The notes under the pieces are model-generated. The model did no database searches. It saw nothing but the letters and a program-made list of their open reading frames with translations, and had not been told where the DNA came from. A stretch of DNA of 7,162 nt, taken from positions 1 to 7,162 of the forward strand of contig JACCVE010000336.1 of assembly GCA_013698285.1 (NCBI GenBank), given 5' to 3'. This document shows, one piece after another, positions 5,806 to 7,162 of the stretch. This stretch comes from Chloroflexia bacterium (GTDB lineage Bacteria > Chloroflexota > Chloroflexia > Thermomicrobiales > UBA6265). Position 1 is the first letter of the stretch; each line of letters starts with the position of its first letter. The translations under genes and the position numbers were made by a program.

Positions 5806-5840
5806 GGGGCGGGTCGCCGGGCGCGTGGGGTCGCCGGGCG
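5806..5840 (+). repeat. G-quadruplex motif built on a 13-nt direct repeat
   Basis: The plus strand has five runs of three or more G (5806-5809, 5811-5813, 5819-5821, 5827-5830, 5836-5838) with loops of 1-5 nt, which satisfies the standard quadruplex pattern. Part of it is a direct repeat: GGGTCGCCGGGCG at 5811-5823 and 5828-5840, period 17. It lies immediately after the stop codon of the phosphatase gene, on that gene's template strand. Confidence 0.5.
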
Positions 5841-5858
5841 GCCCGTCCTTGGGTTGCC

Positions 5859-7162
5859 TCAGGCGATCGGGGAGCCGATCCGGGCGGTCACGTCGCCTTC
5901 CGGCTGGATAACGACGACCGAGGGCCGGGGTGGGCCGTCCGTGCCGGGCCAGGTGCTGACCGGCTGCTCGTAGGTGCCGCCCTCGCCCGGGTGCTGGACC
6001 GAGAGGAACAGCGAGCTGTTGTCCGGCGTGAAGACGGGCCCGGACACCTCGGCACCGGGCACAGCGCTGAAGAACTGCTTGACCTGACCACGCTGCTCGC
6101 CCTCGGTCGGGGCAGCGAAGAGGCCATCGTTGATGTCGAGCTTGTTTCCGTCGGTGGAGATCCAGATGTTGCCGGACGTGTCGAAAGTCAGGTTGTCCGG
6201 AGCCGAGATCGGACTGACCGGGAAATCCTCGACGTCGATCCCGGCGTAGTAGGTTGCGCCCTGCTCCGGATCACCGGCCAGGATGAATATCTCCCAGGCG
6301 AACGTCTCGGCGGCGTGATCGTTGCCGTCCTCGGTGATCTCGATGATCTGCCCGTGAACGTTGTTGACCCGCGGGTTCGCGGCGTTGGTCTCGTCGAGTC
6401 CTCTCCGATTGTTATTAGTGCAGACGAGGTAGACCTTACCGCTGACCGGGTTGGTCTCGAAATCCTCGGGCCGGTCCATCTTGGTGGCACCGAGCACGTC
6501 GGCGGCCATCCGGGCGTTGATCAAGACGTCGGCCTGAGAGGCAAACCCGGCGTCCTCGGTCAGGCCGTTCTCGCCCTGGACCAGCGGCAGCCATTCTCCC
6601 GAACCGTCGTCGTTGAAGCGGGCCACGTAGAGCGTGCCCTCATCGAGCAAGGACATGTTGGCGGCCCGGTCCTCCGGGTCGTAACTGCCGGCGGTGACGA
6701 ACTTGTAGGCATACTCGAAGCGCTCGTCGTCGCCGGAGTAGATGGCGACCTGGCCGCCGGGCGCGACGAACGACGTGTGCCCTTCGTGCTTGGCGCGGCC
6801 GAGGGCGGTCCGCTTCTTGGGGACGAAGGTCGGGTCGTAGGGGTCGATCTCGACGCCCCAGCCGAACCGGAACGGCTCGTTCGGCTCGGCGGTGAGATCG
6901 AAGCGCTCGTGGAACTGTTCCCACTGCCGCTCGGATGCTTCCTCGTTCAGCCCGAACCGGTCGTGCATGGCGAACCGGGGGTCATCTTCTTCCAATTGGC
7001 CGAGGTTGGCGAAATACTGCTGGAAGTTCTCCTCTCCCGTGACGATCGTGCCCCATGGGGTCTTGCCACCGGCGCAGTTGTTCAAGGTGCCAAACACCCG
7101 GGTGCCGGTCTGGTCCTCGTTGGTGATCATCAGGTCGGCCCCGGCGGCCGGACCGGTGATCT
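5859..7162 (-). CDS. PhoX-family alkaline phosphatase (DUF839), C-terminal part
   Basis: The reading frame is open to the right edge. It can be extended 10 codons beyond the internal Met at 7128-7130 (ITGPAAGADL), so the true start and any Tat signal peptide lie outside; about 433 residues are visible. PhoX enzymes are secreted, Fe/Ca-dependent phosphatases with a beta-propeller fold that release phosphate from organic esters. Numbering from the internal Met, the metal-site signature LNNCAGGKTPWGT (16-28) with Cys19 and the following EEN (33-35) are intact. WGVEIDPYDP (91-100), KHEGH (114-118), MDRPED (218-223), PDNLTFD (311-317), FTPDNSSLFLSVQHPGEGG (367-385) and the terminal PRPSVVVI (401-408) are all characteristic. 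The C-terminus appears complete at the TGA at 5859-5861. No pho box can be assessed because the promoter is outside. A hairpin terminator candidate follows at 5708-5740, so it is probably transcribed separately from the ctaA unit. Confidence 0.95.
   Translation of the reverse strand, partial: ITGPAAGADLMITNEDQTGTRVFGTLNNCAGGKTPWGTIVTGEENFQQYFANLGQLEEDDPRFAMHDRFGLNEEASERQWEQFHERFDLTAEPNEPFRFGWGVEIDPYDPTFVPKKRTALGRAKHEGHTSFVAPGGQVAIYSGDDERFEYAYKFVTAGSYDPEDRAANMSLLDEGTLYVARFNDDGSGEWLPLVQGENGLTEDAGFASQADVLINARMAADVLGATKMDRPEDFETNPVSGKVYLVCTNNNRRGLDETNAANPRVNNVHGQIIEITEDGNDHAAETFAWEIFILAGDPEQGATYYAGIDVEDFPVSPISAPDNLTFDTSGNIWISTDGNKLDINDGLFAAPTEGEQRGQVKQFFSAVPGAEVSGPVFTPDNSSLFLSVQHPGEGGTYEQPVSTWPGTDGPPRPSVVVIQPEGDVTARIGSPIA

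Larger units (their letters stand above)
5339..5858. other. Long intergenic region between PhoX-like gene and the ctaA unit
   Basis: This 520-bp stretch carries no gene I can support. Open frames crossing it on both strands are Arg/Pro/Gly-rich and lack binding sites and domains. From right to left on the minus strand it holds a G-rich repeat (5806-5840), a strong hairpin ending the phosphatase transcript (5708-5740), a 9-nt tandem repeat (5660-5680), a small hairpin CGTCCG/CGGACG (5584-5600) and presumably the promoter of the ctaA unit. The best -35-like element there is TTGACG on the minus strand near 5445, but I see no acceptable -10 after it. Confidence 0.55.

Noticed and set aside
4760..5911. 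Plus-strand open frame of 383 codons across the ctaA partner gene and the gap
   Set aside because: Its composition is unstructured, it lacks a ribosome binding site, and it crosses the terminator-like hairpin; it is opposite a well-supported membrane protein.
1..7162. CRISPR array, tRNA, rRNA, transposase or toxin-antitoxin genes
   Set aside because: I saw no regularly spaced repeats, no tRNA-like cloverleaf with a T-arm motif outside coding sequence, no rRNA motifs and no transposase motifs.

Overview
The window is high-GC bacterial DNA from an undetermined organism. The protein set (secreted PhoX-type phosphatase, CtaA-type heme A synthase, CE7 acetyl esterase, Gfo/Idh/MocA dehydrogenase, isochorismatase-like hydrolase) points to a free-living aerobe with a heme-copper oxidase that also degrades carbohydrates. 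GC-rich third codon positions, several GTG starts and the style of the proteins suggest a Chloroflexota (Thermomicrobia-like) or actinobacterial genome. That placement is inference, because no rRNA or marker gene is present.

Layout, left to right: a 5' fragment of a Gfo/Idh/MocA dehydrogenase (minus, cut by the left edge); a CE7 acetylxylan esterase (minus, GTG start); a divergent intergenic region; a small four-helix membrane protein of unknown function (plus, GTG start), the only plus-strand gene; a 414-bp convergent gap with a nested RNA-hairpin candidate; an isochorismatase-family hydrolase (minus); a 326-bp gap holding a promoter and a pair of inverted 20-bp repeats; heme A synthase (minus) behind a four-helix membrane protein with two positioned histidines (minus), probably one transcription unit; a 520-bp gap with a strong terminator-like hairpin, short tandem repeats and a G-quadruplex motif; and the C-terminal part of a PhoX/DUF839 phosphatase (minus, cut by the right edge).

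Functional reading: the esterase and the dehydrogenase fit together as sugar-polymer deacetylation followed by sugar oxidation. CtaA and its small upstream partner form a membrane/heme unit. PhoX would release phosphate from organic esters outside the membrane. I found no convincing novel multi-gene system. The items most worth a second look are the inverted-repeat pair at 3431-3574, the CtaA partner protein, the nested hairpin at 2303-2367, the HD-for-HE change in the esterase and the unidentified plus-strand membrane gene.
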